From Bacteroidaceae bacterium (lineage in GTDB: Bacteria > Bacteroidota > Bacteroidia > Bacteroidales > Bacteroidaceae), in contig JAGCWG010000380.1 in the NCBI GenBank assembly GCA_017961965.1, positions 1 to 5,404 of the forward strand: 5,404 nt of DNA, given 5' to 3'. Shown one piece after another: positions 1 to 4,964 of this stretch. The position numbers and the translations under genes are program-made. The notes beneath the pieces are model-generated. The model ran no database searches and was not told where the DNA came from. It saw only the letters and a list, made by a program, of their open reading frames with translations. Position 1 is the stretch's first letter. Each line of letters starts with the position of its first letter.

Positions 1-50
1 GTAAGGATGCACAGCTCGATGCCGCCATTGAGGAGATGATGAGGAAATGA
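1..50 (+). CDS. 3' end of an unidentified upstream gene (partial)
   Basis: The frame beginning at base 3 reads KDAQLDAAIEEMMRK and stops at TGA 48-50. The acidic, Leu/Ala/Met-rich segment looks like a C-terminal amphipathic helix. The other two frames stop earlier and are less protein-like. With only 15 codons I cannot name the family. The stop codon lies inside the first, degenerate unit of the seven-base repeat that fills the following intergenic region. The downstream channel gene starts 124 bases later, so coupled translation is unlikely. Confidence 0.5.
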   Translation, partial: KDAQLDAAIEEMMRK

Positions 51-136
51 GGAATGTGGAATGAGTAATGACTAATTAGCAATGAGTAATGACTAATGAC
101 TAATTAGCAATGAGTAATGAGTAATGACTAATTAGG
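46..136. repeat. Phased 7-bp tandem repeat (13 heptads)
   Basis: The block is a continuous run of seven-base units. It opens with AATGAGG (46-52) and AATGTGG (53-59). Then come eleven units of AATGAGT, AATGACT or a closing AATTAGC/G. They form higher-order blocks of 3, 4 and 4 heptads (60-80, 81-108, 109-136), each closed by the AATTAG unit. The palindrome CTAATTAG recurs at 72-79, 100-107 and 128-135, exactly 28 bases apart. The units carry TAA, TGA or TAG, so seven-base phasing puts stop codons in all frames. The block overlaps the upstream gene's stop codon. Similar GAGTAA-rich spacers are common between Bacteroidales genes; that remark is from general knowledge, not a search. Confidence 0.85.
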
Positions 137-173
137 AATAAACATACTCATTATAAAGTCAACAATAAGAACT

Positions 174-812
174 ATGCCATTCGAACTTTCATTCGTGGAT
201 TTTCTGGATTACGCAGGTACATTTGCCTTTGCTATTTCCGGTATCCGACTTGCGTCGGAGAAGAACTTCGACCTTTTCGGAGCATACATAGTTGGATGGG
301 CTACGGCTTGTGGAGGAGGTACGATTCGTGACCTCTTCCTCAACATGAGTCCTTTCTGGATGACACAATGGGTGTATCTTGTCATAACAGGTGTGGCACT
401 TGTATGCTACATGTTCTGGCACAAATTCATCAATCGGATCTCAGGAACAATATATCTCTTTGATGCCATAGGTCTTGCCCTGTTCGCGGTCGTAGGTTTT
501 CAGAAGACGATTGAGGCGGGTTTCCCGCTCTGGACGGCAAACATCATGGGAATGTGCACTGGTGCCATCGGTGGAGTGATACGAGATATCCTCATTAACG
601 AGGTTCCGCTCATATTCCGAAGAGACATCTATGCTCTTGCATGTATATTCGGTGGACTGGTTTTCTCTTTGGCATACGTAATGGATGTTCCGAACTTTCT
701 GTGTCAGATACTCTGTGCCGTTTCCGTATTCACAGTTAGAGTCTTAGCTGTTCATTATCATTGGCAAGTGCCATTGCTTCATGACGAAGGAGATAATAAA
801 TCGGCACAATAG
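174..812 (+). CDS. TRIC/UPF0126-family membrane channel protein
   Basis: This 212-residue inner-membrane protein is the usual length for the UPF0126 (Pfam TRIC, formerly YicG/YadS-like) family. Family members are homotrimeric cation channels with about seven membrane helices, proposed to conduct K+ or Na+. The internal two-fold repeat is clear. Half one has DYAGTFAFAISGIRLA (12-27) and GGGTIRD (47-53). Half two has DAIGLALFAVVG (97-108) and GAIGGVIRD (130-138), followed by NEVPLIFRRDIYA (142-154). Both Gly-rich kinked-helix motifs with the Arg-Asp pair are intact. The chosen ATG gives the standard N-terminus just before the first helix. The leader is A-rich with no Shine-Dalgarno, and I see no clear promoter. 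The family call is firm; the ion and physiological role are not shown by sequence. Confidence 0.93.
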   Translation: MPFELSFVDFLDYAGTFAFAISGIRLASEKNFDLFGAYIVGWATACGGGTIRDLFLNMSPFWMTQWVYLVITGVALVCYMFWHKFINRISGTIYLFDAIGLALFAVVGFQKTIEAGFPLWTANIMGMCTGAIGGVIRDILINEVPLIFRRDIYALACIFGGLVFSLAYVMDVPNFLCQILCAVSVFTVRVLAVHYHWQVPLLHDEGDNKSAQ

Positions 813-837
813 TACTAAAAATGCGTTAAAAAGGATT

Positions 838-890
838 AAAACTTATTGAAAAACCATTTTTTGTGATAAGTTTTTGATAATCTTTTTTTT
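838..890 (+). terminator. Probable intrinsic terminator after the TRIC gene
   Basis: AAAACTTAT (838-846) pairs with ATAAGTTTT (866-874). A further A5/T5 pairing (849-853 with 858-862) continues the stem inside, giving a long AT-rich hairpin. Seven bases after its last T comes a run of T at 883-890. The stem is weak in GC, so termination efficiency is uncertain, but stem plus T tract sits in the right place, 26 bases after the stop codon. Confidence 0.45.
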
Positions 891-908
891 CAATTAAAAT
901 ATTTTGCG

Positions 909-916
909 TATCTTCG
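909..916 (+). promoter_or_regulatory. Probable -7 promoter element of the HU gene
   Basis: TATCTTCG matches the Bacteroidota -7 consensus TAnnTTTG at all but one position, and the following GCACC resembles typical start-site sequence. No clear TTTG -33 element lies 19-21 bases upstream; only the T tract is there. A start near base 923 would leave a leader of roughly 38 nt before the HU ATG. Confidence 0.45.
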
Positions 917-960
917 CACCGCGAAAACAAAATAAATACTAATATACATTTTATAGATAT

Positions 961-1236
961 ATGACTAAAGCAGAAATTGTTGCACAGATTTGCAGCGAGA
1001 CAGGCATTGAGAAGGACAAAGCTCTCAAGGTATTTGAGGCTTTCATGGTTGTAGTAAAGGACAACATCGTAAATGGTGAGGACATCTTCCTCCGTGGTTT
1101 CGGTACATTCACAACAAAGACTCGTAAGCAGAAGATCGGTCGTCTCATCAAGGAGAACAAGTCTGTTGTTGTTCCTGAGCACAAGATTCCTTACTTCAAG
1201 CCATGTGAGGAGTTCAAGTCACAGCTCGCTAAGTAA
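961..1236 (+). CDS. HU-family DNA-binding protein (Bacteroidota type)
   Basis: This 91-residue, full-length HU/IHF-family protein is a nucleoid-associated homodimer that bends and compacts DNA. It opens with the helical dimerisation region (MTKAEIVAQICSETGIEK, then ALKVFEAFMVVVKDNIVNGE). The strand hallmark LRGFGTF follows at 44-50, then a basic DNA-binding arm (KTRKQKIGR, 53-61) and the C-terminal PEHKIPYFKP segment (72-81). In E. coli HU the arm tip is RNPxTG with an intercalating Pro63. Here the tip is RLIKEN and residue 63 is Ile. As I recall, Bacteroidota HU proteins often have RNISKN-like tips, so this supports the lineage rather than loss of function. ATG 961 gives the canonical N-terminus. 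The gene is flanked by its own promoter element and a 3' hairpin, so it is probably monocistronic. Confidence 0.95.
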   Translation: MTKAEIVAQICSETGIEKDKALKVFEAFMVVVKDNIVNGEDIFLRGFGTFTTKTRKQKIGRLIKENKSVVVPEHKIPYFKPCEEFKSQLAK

Positions 1237-1260
1237 TCGGAGCAATCCATACAATATAAT

Positions 1261-1294
1261 AAGGTGTCAGGTTCAATAATGAACTTGACACCTT
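1261..1294 (+). terminator. 14-bp hairpin after the HU gene
   Basis: AAGGTGTCAGGTTC (1261-1274) pairs with GAACTTGACACCTT (1281-1294) around the six-base loop AATAAT. One pair is a G-U wobble, formed in + strand RNA; in minus-strand RNA the same position would be an A-C mismatch. That fits a + strand transcript. The stem begins 24 bases after the HU stop codon. Only AATAATTTG follows, so the U tract is poor. It may act as a 3' stabiliser as much as a terminator. Confidence 0.65.
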
Positions 1295-1379
1295 AATAAT
1301 TTGAAAAGGGATAAGTGAGTCACTGGACAAAGCATGCAGAAGCACTTGCGAAGCCCTACCCCACTTTTACCATTACAGA

Positions 1380-1389
1380 GATTATAATC
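1380..1389. promoter_or_regulatory. Perfect 10-bp palindrome GATTATAATC before the GTPase gene
   Basis: GATTATAATC is self-complementary and centred 16 bases before the ATG of the CobW-type GTPase. A metal-responsive repressor site, such as one for Zur, would make sense for a metallochaperone. The word does not match the published enterobacterial or Bacillus Zur boxes, and AT-rich palindromes of this size arise easily. It is listed only as a candidate operator. I see no convincing -7 element in 1295-1400. Confidence 0.2.
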
Positions 1390-1400
1390 AGACATATAAT

Positions 1401-2723
1401 ATGAACATTTCAGAAACACCTGTCCTTCTGCTTACAGGTTACTTAGGCAGTGGTAAGACTACTCTTGTCAATAAGATTCTTTCCAACAAGAAGGGTATCA
1501 AGTTTGCCGTCATAGTAAACGACATAGGCGAGGTGAACATAGATGCCGACCTAATCCAGAAAGGTGGCGTGGTTGACAAGAAAGATGATAGTCTCGTTGC
1601 TCTCCAGAACGGTTGCATCTGCTGTACGTTGAAGATGGATCTTGTGGAACAGCTTCACGACATCGTTGCACAGCATCGTTTTGATTACATTGTAATCGAG
1701 GCAAGCGGAGTGTGCGAGCCTGCACCTATTGCACAGACAATATGCTCTATTCCAAATATGGAGGCAAAATACGTAAAGGACGGCATTCCTGTACTTGACT
1801 GTGTCGTTACTGTAGTTGATGCCCTCCGCATGAAGGACGAGTTTGGTTCTGGCGATAACCTCGTCAACAGCAATATTGAAGAAGATGACATCGAGAATCT
1901 TGTCATCCAGCAGATTGAGTTCTGTAATATCATCCTCCTCAATAAGGCATCAGAGGTAGAGCCAAAGGAATTGGAGCGTATTCGCCAGATTATCCGAACA
2001 CTCCAGCCAAAGGCAGAAATCATCGACTGTGACTATGGAGAGGTAGAACTTGACAAGATTATCTCCACAAAGAAGTTCAACATCAACTCTGTGGCTTCGT
2101 CTGCTGCGTGGATGGAGGAACTTGACAAGCATATAGACGAGATGGACGAGGACGACGATGATGATGAAGAGCATGAACATCATCATCACCACGACGATGA
2201 GGATGAACACGAGCATCATCACCATCATCATCACGATGACGATGACGACGATGATGAGGAACACGAGCATCACCATCACCACGACCATCCAGAAGGATGT
2301 ACATGCGGACATTGCCACCACCATCACCACCACGGAGAAGGTGAGACTGAGGAATACGGTATTGGTACATTCGTCTATTACCGCCGTGAACCATTCGACC
2401 TCGTCAAGTTTGATGAGTTTGTTGGCATGAACTGGCCAAAGGGCATTATTCGTACCAAGGGCCTCTGCTACTTCTATGACGAACAGGAGATGTGCTACAT
2501 CTTTGAACAGGCAGGCAAGCAGGTCAAGATTAGCAAAGCAGGACAATGGTATGCAACTATGCCAAAGGACGAACTTGACCGACTCATGGCAGCAGAGCCA
2601 GGACTTCGTCGCGATTGGGACGAAAAATACGGTGACCGCATGCAGAAGATTGTGTTTATCGGACAGAAGCTCGACAAAAAAGCTATCATAGCTGCACTTG
2701 ACAAGTGCTTAGTGAAACGGTAA
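1401..2723 (+). CDS. CobW/COG0523-family GTPase with long Asp/His-rich metal-binding tract
   Basis: This 440-residue cytoplasmic G3E-class GTPase belongs to the CobW/P47K (COG0523) group, whose studied members deliver zinc or other metals to client enzymes. The P-loop is GYLGSGKTT (13-21). NDIGEVNIDAD (40-50) is switch-like, and the hallmark CxCC metal site is NGCICCTL (70-77; Cys72, 74, 75). A Walker-B-like IVIEASG lies at 97-103, and NKAS (181-184) stands in for NKxD. Residues 249-312 are an acidic/His tract (about 60 residues) containing a second cysteine motif, CTCGHC (300-305). The CobW C-terminal domain follows (about 321-437). Family members usually have a shorter His stretch between the domains. 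The architecture best fits a zinc chaperone, but nickel or cobalt cannot be excluded, and no client gene is adjacent. The start is supported by the P-loop lying 13 residues in. Confidence 0.93.
   Translation: MNISETPVLLLTGYLGSGKTTLVNKILSNKKGIKFAVIVNDIGEVNIDADLIQKGGVVDKKDDSLVALQNGCICCTLKMDLVEQLHDIVAQHRFDYIVIEASGVCEPAPIAQTICSIPNMEAKYVKDGIPVLDCVVTVVDALRMKDEFGSGDNLVNSNIEEDDIENLVIQQIEFCNIILLNKASEVEPKELERIRQIIRTLQPKAEIIDCDYGEVELDKIISTKKFNINSVASSAAWMEELDKHIDEMDEDDDDDEEHEHHHHHDDEDEHEHHHHHHHDDDDDDDEEHEHHHHHDHPEGCTCGHCHHHHHHGEGETEEYGIGTFVYYRREPFDLVKFDEFVGMNWPKGIIRTKGLCYFYDEQEMCYIFEQAGKQVKISKAGQWYATMPKDELDRLMAAEPGLRRDWDEKYGDRMQKIVFIGQKLDKKAIIAALDKCLVKR
2148..2333 (+). repeat. GAY/CAY low-complexity tract encoding Asp/His blocks
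   Basis: About 186 bases of GAT/GAC/GAA/GAG and CAT/CAC codons make up the Asp/Glu/His segment of the GTPase. The residue string DDDDDEEHEHHHHHD occurs at 251-265 (bases 2151-2195) and again at 281-295 (bases 2241-2285). A degenerate 15-residue block lies between them. The two copies differ at seven codons, all synonymous third-base changes. Mirror-image long frames on the minus strand here are by-products of this codon pattern. Confidence 0.85.
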
Positions 2724-2749
2724 TTTTCCAGCAGTAAAAGAGGGTGAAA

Positions 2750-2821
2750 AGGAGTAAAGAGGAGTAACAAGACAATAGATTGTTCATAAAATCATTCGTC
2801 TCATTACTCCCTTTTACTCCT
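2750..2821. repeat. Intergenic inverted repeat between GTPase and transporter
   Basis: AGGAGTAAAGAGGAGTAA (2750-2767) and TTACTCCCTTTTACTCCT (2804-2821) are inverted copies with two adjacent mismatches in 18 bases, around a 36-base loop. Each arm is itself a short direct repeat of GGAGTAA-like words, and a further degenerate copy lies at 2732-2745. No T run follows, so it is not a standard terminator. A related degenerate sequence appears after the transporter gene at 3726-3750. It may be a small dispersed intergenic element. Confidence 0.6.
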
Positions 2822-2843
2822 ATTTACTCAAAAATAAATAATA

Positions 2844-3716
2844 ATGAACTATTTAATTGCGATACTCGTAGTATGCGTCTGGGGAACAACCTTCGTAAGT
2901 AGCAAAGTGTTGCTTAATGCAGGAATGTCTCCAGCCGAGATATTCCTTATCCGCTTCATAATGTCTTACGTGTGCCTTAGCGCGATATCACACAAGAAAT
3001 TGTGGTCAGACGACTGGAAAGACGAGCTTACGTTTCTCGGACTTGGTGTTATGGGAGGCTCGTTGTATTTCCTCACAGAAAATATGGCACTCATCTATTC
3101 CACAACGGCAAACGTAAGCATTCTCGTAAGCACCTGCCCCCTACTTACCGCACTCATCGTGTCACTTTTCTACAAGAGCGAAAGGATGACTTGCATACAG
3201 ATCCTTGGTTCATTCATTGCATTCATCGGTGTGGTACTTGTAATCCTCAACGGGCAACTTGTTTTACAACTAAATCCACGTGGTGACATTCTCGCACTTT
3301 GCGCTTCACTTACATGGACATTCTATTCGCTGTTCATGAAACGAATCATGGGAAGATATCGTTCCGATTATATCACCCGCAAGGTTTTCGGTTATGGAAT
3401 ATTGACCATCATACCATACTTTTTCTTGGTTGAGCCGTTTGATGTAAGTAGAAGTACACTCACGAATATGAGCGTAATTTGTAACTTGCTGTTTCTTGGA
3501 CTTGTTGCATCAACTGGAGGATACCTTGTGTGGAGCTGGGCGATGAAGCGATTGGGAGCAGTAAAAGCCACTAACTGTATTTATATTCAGCCACTTGTAA
3601 CTATGATTGCAGGTGTTTTGATACTCTCAGAACCAATCACGCTAATGGGAATTAGTGGTATTGCCATCACAACATTAGGTATGATATTGGCACTCAGAAA
3701 CAAGAAACAAAAATAA
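2844..3716 (+). CDS. EamA/DMT-superfamily transporter
   Basis: This 290-residue inner-membrane protein has the two-EamA-repeat architecture of drug/metabolite transporters, with ten predicted helices. Repeat one starts at the N-terminus with VWGTTFVSSKVLLNAGMSP (12-30) and ends near residue 137. It includes the helix-4-like ALIYSTTANVSILVSTCPL (82-100). Repeat two runs from about 147 to 285, with RLGAVKATNCIYIQP (236-250) and the LSEPIT motif (261-266) that typically marks the penultimate EamA helix. The tail is basic (RNKKQK), as expected for a cytoplasmic end. Substrates in this superfamily range from amino acids to nucleotides and cannot be read from sequence. The leader is A/T-rich without Shine-Dalgarno. 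It lies 120 bases after the GTPase, separated by the inverted repeat, so co-transcription is possible but unproven. Confidence 0.92.
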   Translation: MNYLIAILVVCVWGTTFVSSKVLLNAGMSPAEIFLIRFIMSYVCLSAISHKKLWSDDWKDELTFLGLGVMGGSLYFLTENMALIYSTTANVSILVSTCPLLTALIVSLFYKSERMTCIQILGSFIAFIGVVLVILNGQLVLQLNPRGDILALCASLTWTFYSLFMKRIMGRYRSDYITRKVFGYGILTIIPYFFLVEPFDVSRSTLTNMSVICNLLFLGLVASTGGYLVWSWAMKRLGAVKATNCIYIQPLVTMIAGVLILSEPITLMGISGIAITTLGMILALRNKKQK

Positions 3717-3805
3717 CGTTTGCTGTACTCCTTTTGCCCCTATTTGTTACATTGTGGTGTATTCTTGACAATGGCTAAGAAATGCAAAAAAGTATGTGGA
3801 TTTTC

Positions 3806-3836
3806 TTGCCGAGAATAATAATTCTACATATCTTTG
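3806..3836 (+). promoter_or_regulatory. Canonical Bacteroidota promoter of the 141-residue ORF
   Basis: TTG (3806-3808) is separated by exactly 20 bases from TATCTTTG (3829-3836), a perfect TAnnTTTG -7 element. Transcription should begin around 3843, giving a leader of about 47 nt. The stretch TATCTTTGCAACACCAA is nearly the same as TATATTTGCAAAACCAA at the 4936 promoter. Confidence 0.85.
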
Positions 3837-3889
3837 CAACACCAAAAAGATTCAAATTAAGGTATTACTCAATCTAATCTAACACAACA

Positions 3890-4315
3890 ATGGAAACAGA
3901 GAAATATAAGGGTACTATGTACGAGAGATTTGACAGTAAATTAACGGATAGTATGCTTGCTGCAGACTCCTTTGTGAAGAAATTAGAGTACTTAAATGAC
4001 CACATTGATCATGAGAGTCTTTCTTCAAGTATGTCATTCCTTCGGGATATTGAAAATGAGATTGTAAATAAATGTGTCACTCCTCACTTCCAACTCACAC
4101 TTAAGAATGAGGACAACGCTTCAGATCTTCTTCTCTCCATCCTCTTTCAGGCAAGAATGGTGTTCAAGGAGATTAGAAATGCATGGCTTTCAAGTCGTGC
4201 GGGATATACACCAGCTCTTGAGCTCGGTTTACAACAGATATCTGAACAGATATACGAAAAAGACAATTTCCGCTTGATTCTAAACAATATGGATTACAAG
4301 CGCAATATTGTATAG
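3890..4315 (+). CDS. Hypothetical 141-residue helical protein
   Basis: I do not recognise this protein. It has no signal peptide, no membrane segment and only one cysteine (62), so it is probably cytoplasmic. Long stretches look helical: about 14-37 (SKLTDSMLAADSFVKKLEYL), 44-62, 77-101 (ASDLLLSILFQARMVFKEIRNAWL) and 108-124. The central one is amphipathic and aromatic-rich, which could suit oligomerisation or partner binding. Codon use looks like the other genes here. The ATG at 3890 follows the A-rich AACACAACA and lies at a plausible distance from a canonical promoter. A strong terminator follows 45 bases after the stop. It is therefore a genuine, stand-alone transcription unit. Its only neighbours downstream are the candidate small RNA, transcribed convergently, and the AT-rich open frame. 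Function unknown. Confidence 0.8.
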   Translation: METEKYKGTMYERFDSKLTDSMLAADSFVKKLEYLNDHIDHESLSSSMSFLRDIENEIVNKCVTPHFQLTLKNEDNASDLLLSILFQARMVFKEIRNAWLSSRAGYTPALELGLQQISEQIYEKDNFRLILNNMDYKRNIV

Positions 4316-4329
4316 GTTCATTATGAACC
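4315..4329 (+). repeat. Short inverted repeat on the stop codon of the 141-residue ORF
   Basis: GGTTCAT (4315-4321) and ATGAACC (4323-4329) are perfect arms around one central T, starting on the last base of the TAG stop codon. As RNA it would form a small hairpin of about six pairs just before the main terminator. The wording resembles part of the hairpin after the HU gene (GGTTCAATAATGAAC), possibly by chance. Confidence 0.4.
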
Positions 4330-4360
4330 ATACATCCAAATACATCTATACTTAATATGT

Positions 4361-4402
4361 TCAGCTCGCCGTTGTTTGAAATGGCGAGCTGATTTTATTT
4401 AT
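4361..4402 (+). terminator. Strong intrinsic terminator after the 141-residue ORF
   Basis: TCAGCTCGCC (4361-4370) pairs perfectly with GGCGAGCTGA (4383-4392). GTT/AAT (with one G-U) extends the stem inward to leave a six-base loop. ATTTTATTTAT follows. The GC-rich stem stands out in AT-rich surroundings. No T run lies on the other side, so it works for + strand transcription only. Confidence 0.88.
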
Positions 4403-4453
4403 GTATAAGTAGCTGTGCAAAATAATGTTTACCATGTATTCCATAGTTATTAC

Positions 4454-4490
4454 AAAAAATAAAGTCAGATTCTCACGAACCCGACTTTAC
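4454..4490 (-). terminator. Minus-strand intrinsic terminator with GNRA loop
   Basis: Read on the minus strand, AAAGTCGGGTTC (4488-4477) pairs with GAATCTGACTTT (4472-4461), a 12-bp stem closed by C-G around the tetraloop GTGA, a GNRA loop. Two of the pairs are G-U and exist only in minus-strand RNA; the + strand copy would have A-C mismatches instead. U-A (4489/4460) extends the stem, and six T (4459-4454) follow. The strand assignment is therefore well supported. It terminates something coming from the right, where no protein gene is visible on that strand. Confidence 0.8.
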
Positions 4491-4598
4491 CAAATTACCT
4501 TTTTATCTATATTTATTACCCTTAACTATTTCGTATCTGGATTATCATTTGCGAGAAACATATTAAAATGTTTTCCAAATGATAGTTGAATTTTTATT
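4455..4598 (-). ncRNA. Candidate small RNA on the minus strand
   Basis: A promoter (4634-4605) and a strong terminator (4490-4454) on the same strand enclose about 145 nt. The interior holds a two-part hairpin: TATCATTTG (4584-4576) with CAAATGATA (4551-4543), then GAAAACAT with ATGTTTC and a six-base loop. A competing pairing, AACTAT (4587-4582) with ATAGTT (4529-4524), overlaps the outer stem, so two folds are possible. The only small frame is MFLANDNPDTK (4561 to 4526), whose ATG lies in the inner stem and would be masked; a leader or micro-peptide cannot be excluded. The transcript converges on the 141-residue ORF. I do not recognise a known RNA family, and the 6S-like Bacteroidales-1 shape (one long rod with a central bubble) is not apparent. 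Confidence 0.5.
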
Positions 4599-4604
4599 TC
4601 ATTG

Positions 4605-4634
4605 CAAAGGTATGAATAAATTCTAATAAACAAA
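4605..4634 (-). promoter_or_regulatory. Minus-strand promoter of the candidate small RNA
   Basis: On the minus strand TACCTTTG (4612-4605) matches the TAnnTTTG -7 element perfectly and continues into CAATG. TTTG (4634-4631) lies upstream with an 18-base spacer, one short of the usual 19-21. Transcription would start near 4598. Confidence 0.6.
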
Positions 4635-4912
4635 AAATTATTTCATTTTTTATGCATCAAAATAGCAATAATTTCCATTTTCTTCCTAATATGTTCAATC
4701 TATGAGACAAATCGAACTTTCATCAAGGGGTTTTAATCATAGTCTTTCATACAAAGACACTAAATATTTATTCATAATGAACAAAACAAAGTCATAAAAC
4801 AAGTAAATCAAAATTTGAAGAAATAATGAATAGTTATTAATCTAATATGAGTATTATCTATTGCGTCAAGAAAATATTTTACCTTTTATAATAGTTTTTC
4901 TCGGTCATTTTG
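4635..4912. other. AT-rich intergenic stretch, no gene seen
   Basis: All frames on both strands are closed by frequent stops and no RNA gene is recognisable. GC is around 25% by hand count. The only structure noted is a small hairpin, GTCTTT (4742-4747) with AAAGAC (4753-4758) around CATAC, without a T run. The stretch separates the candidate small RNA from the promoter at 4913, which point away from each other. Confidence 0.6.
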
Positions 4913-4943
4913 TTTGGCAGTTGAAAAAATGATGATATATTTG
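4913..4943 (+). promoter_or_regulatory. Canonical Bacteroidota promoter of the AT-rich ORF
   Basis: TTTG (4913-4916), a 19-base spacer and TATATTTG (4936-4943) match both consensus elements perfectly. Transcription should start near 4950, about 15 bases before the ATG at 4965 and inside the open frame that begins at 4925. The core is nearly the same as the 3829 promoter. Confidence 0.8.
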
Positions 4944-4964
4944 CAAAACCAATAAAAATTATTT

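Noticed and set aside
46..136. Seven-base repeat block as a CRISPR array
   Set aside because: The units are contiguous with no unique spacers, so it is a simple tandem repeat.
826..1184. Minus-strand frames of 118 and 77 codons over the HU gene
   Set aside because: They lie opposite a complete, recognisable HU gene and its promoter, with low-complexity composition and no leader signals.
1950..2546. 198-codon minus-strand frame opposite the GTPase, rich in Val and Met
   Set aside because: It is the antisense of the GAY/CAY tract (CAT/GAT repeats read as ATG/ATC/GTC). The + strand frame carries unmistakable CobW motifs, so this is a by-product.
3750..3773. CATTGT/ACAATG inverted repeat after the transporter gene as a terminator
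   Set aside because: It has only six pairs with a 12-base loop and no T run after it, so it is too weak to call.
3771..3818. 15-codon frame MAKKCKKVCGFSCRE with evenly spaced cysteines
   Set aside because: It overlaps the -33 element and spacer of the 3806-3836 promoter, has no promoter of its own, and is short enough to be chance. The C-x3-C-x3-C spacing is the only reason to note it.
4472..4480. GGTTCGTGAGAATC on the minus strand resembles a tRNA T-arm
   Set aside because: No acceptor, D or anticodon arms can be folded around it; it is the loop side of the minus-strand terminator.
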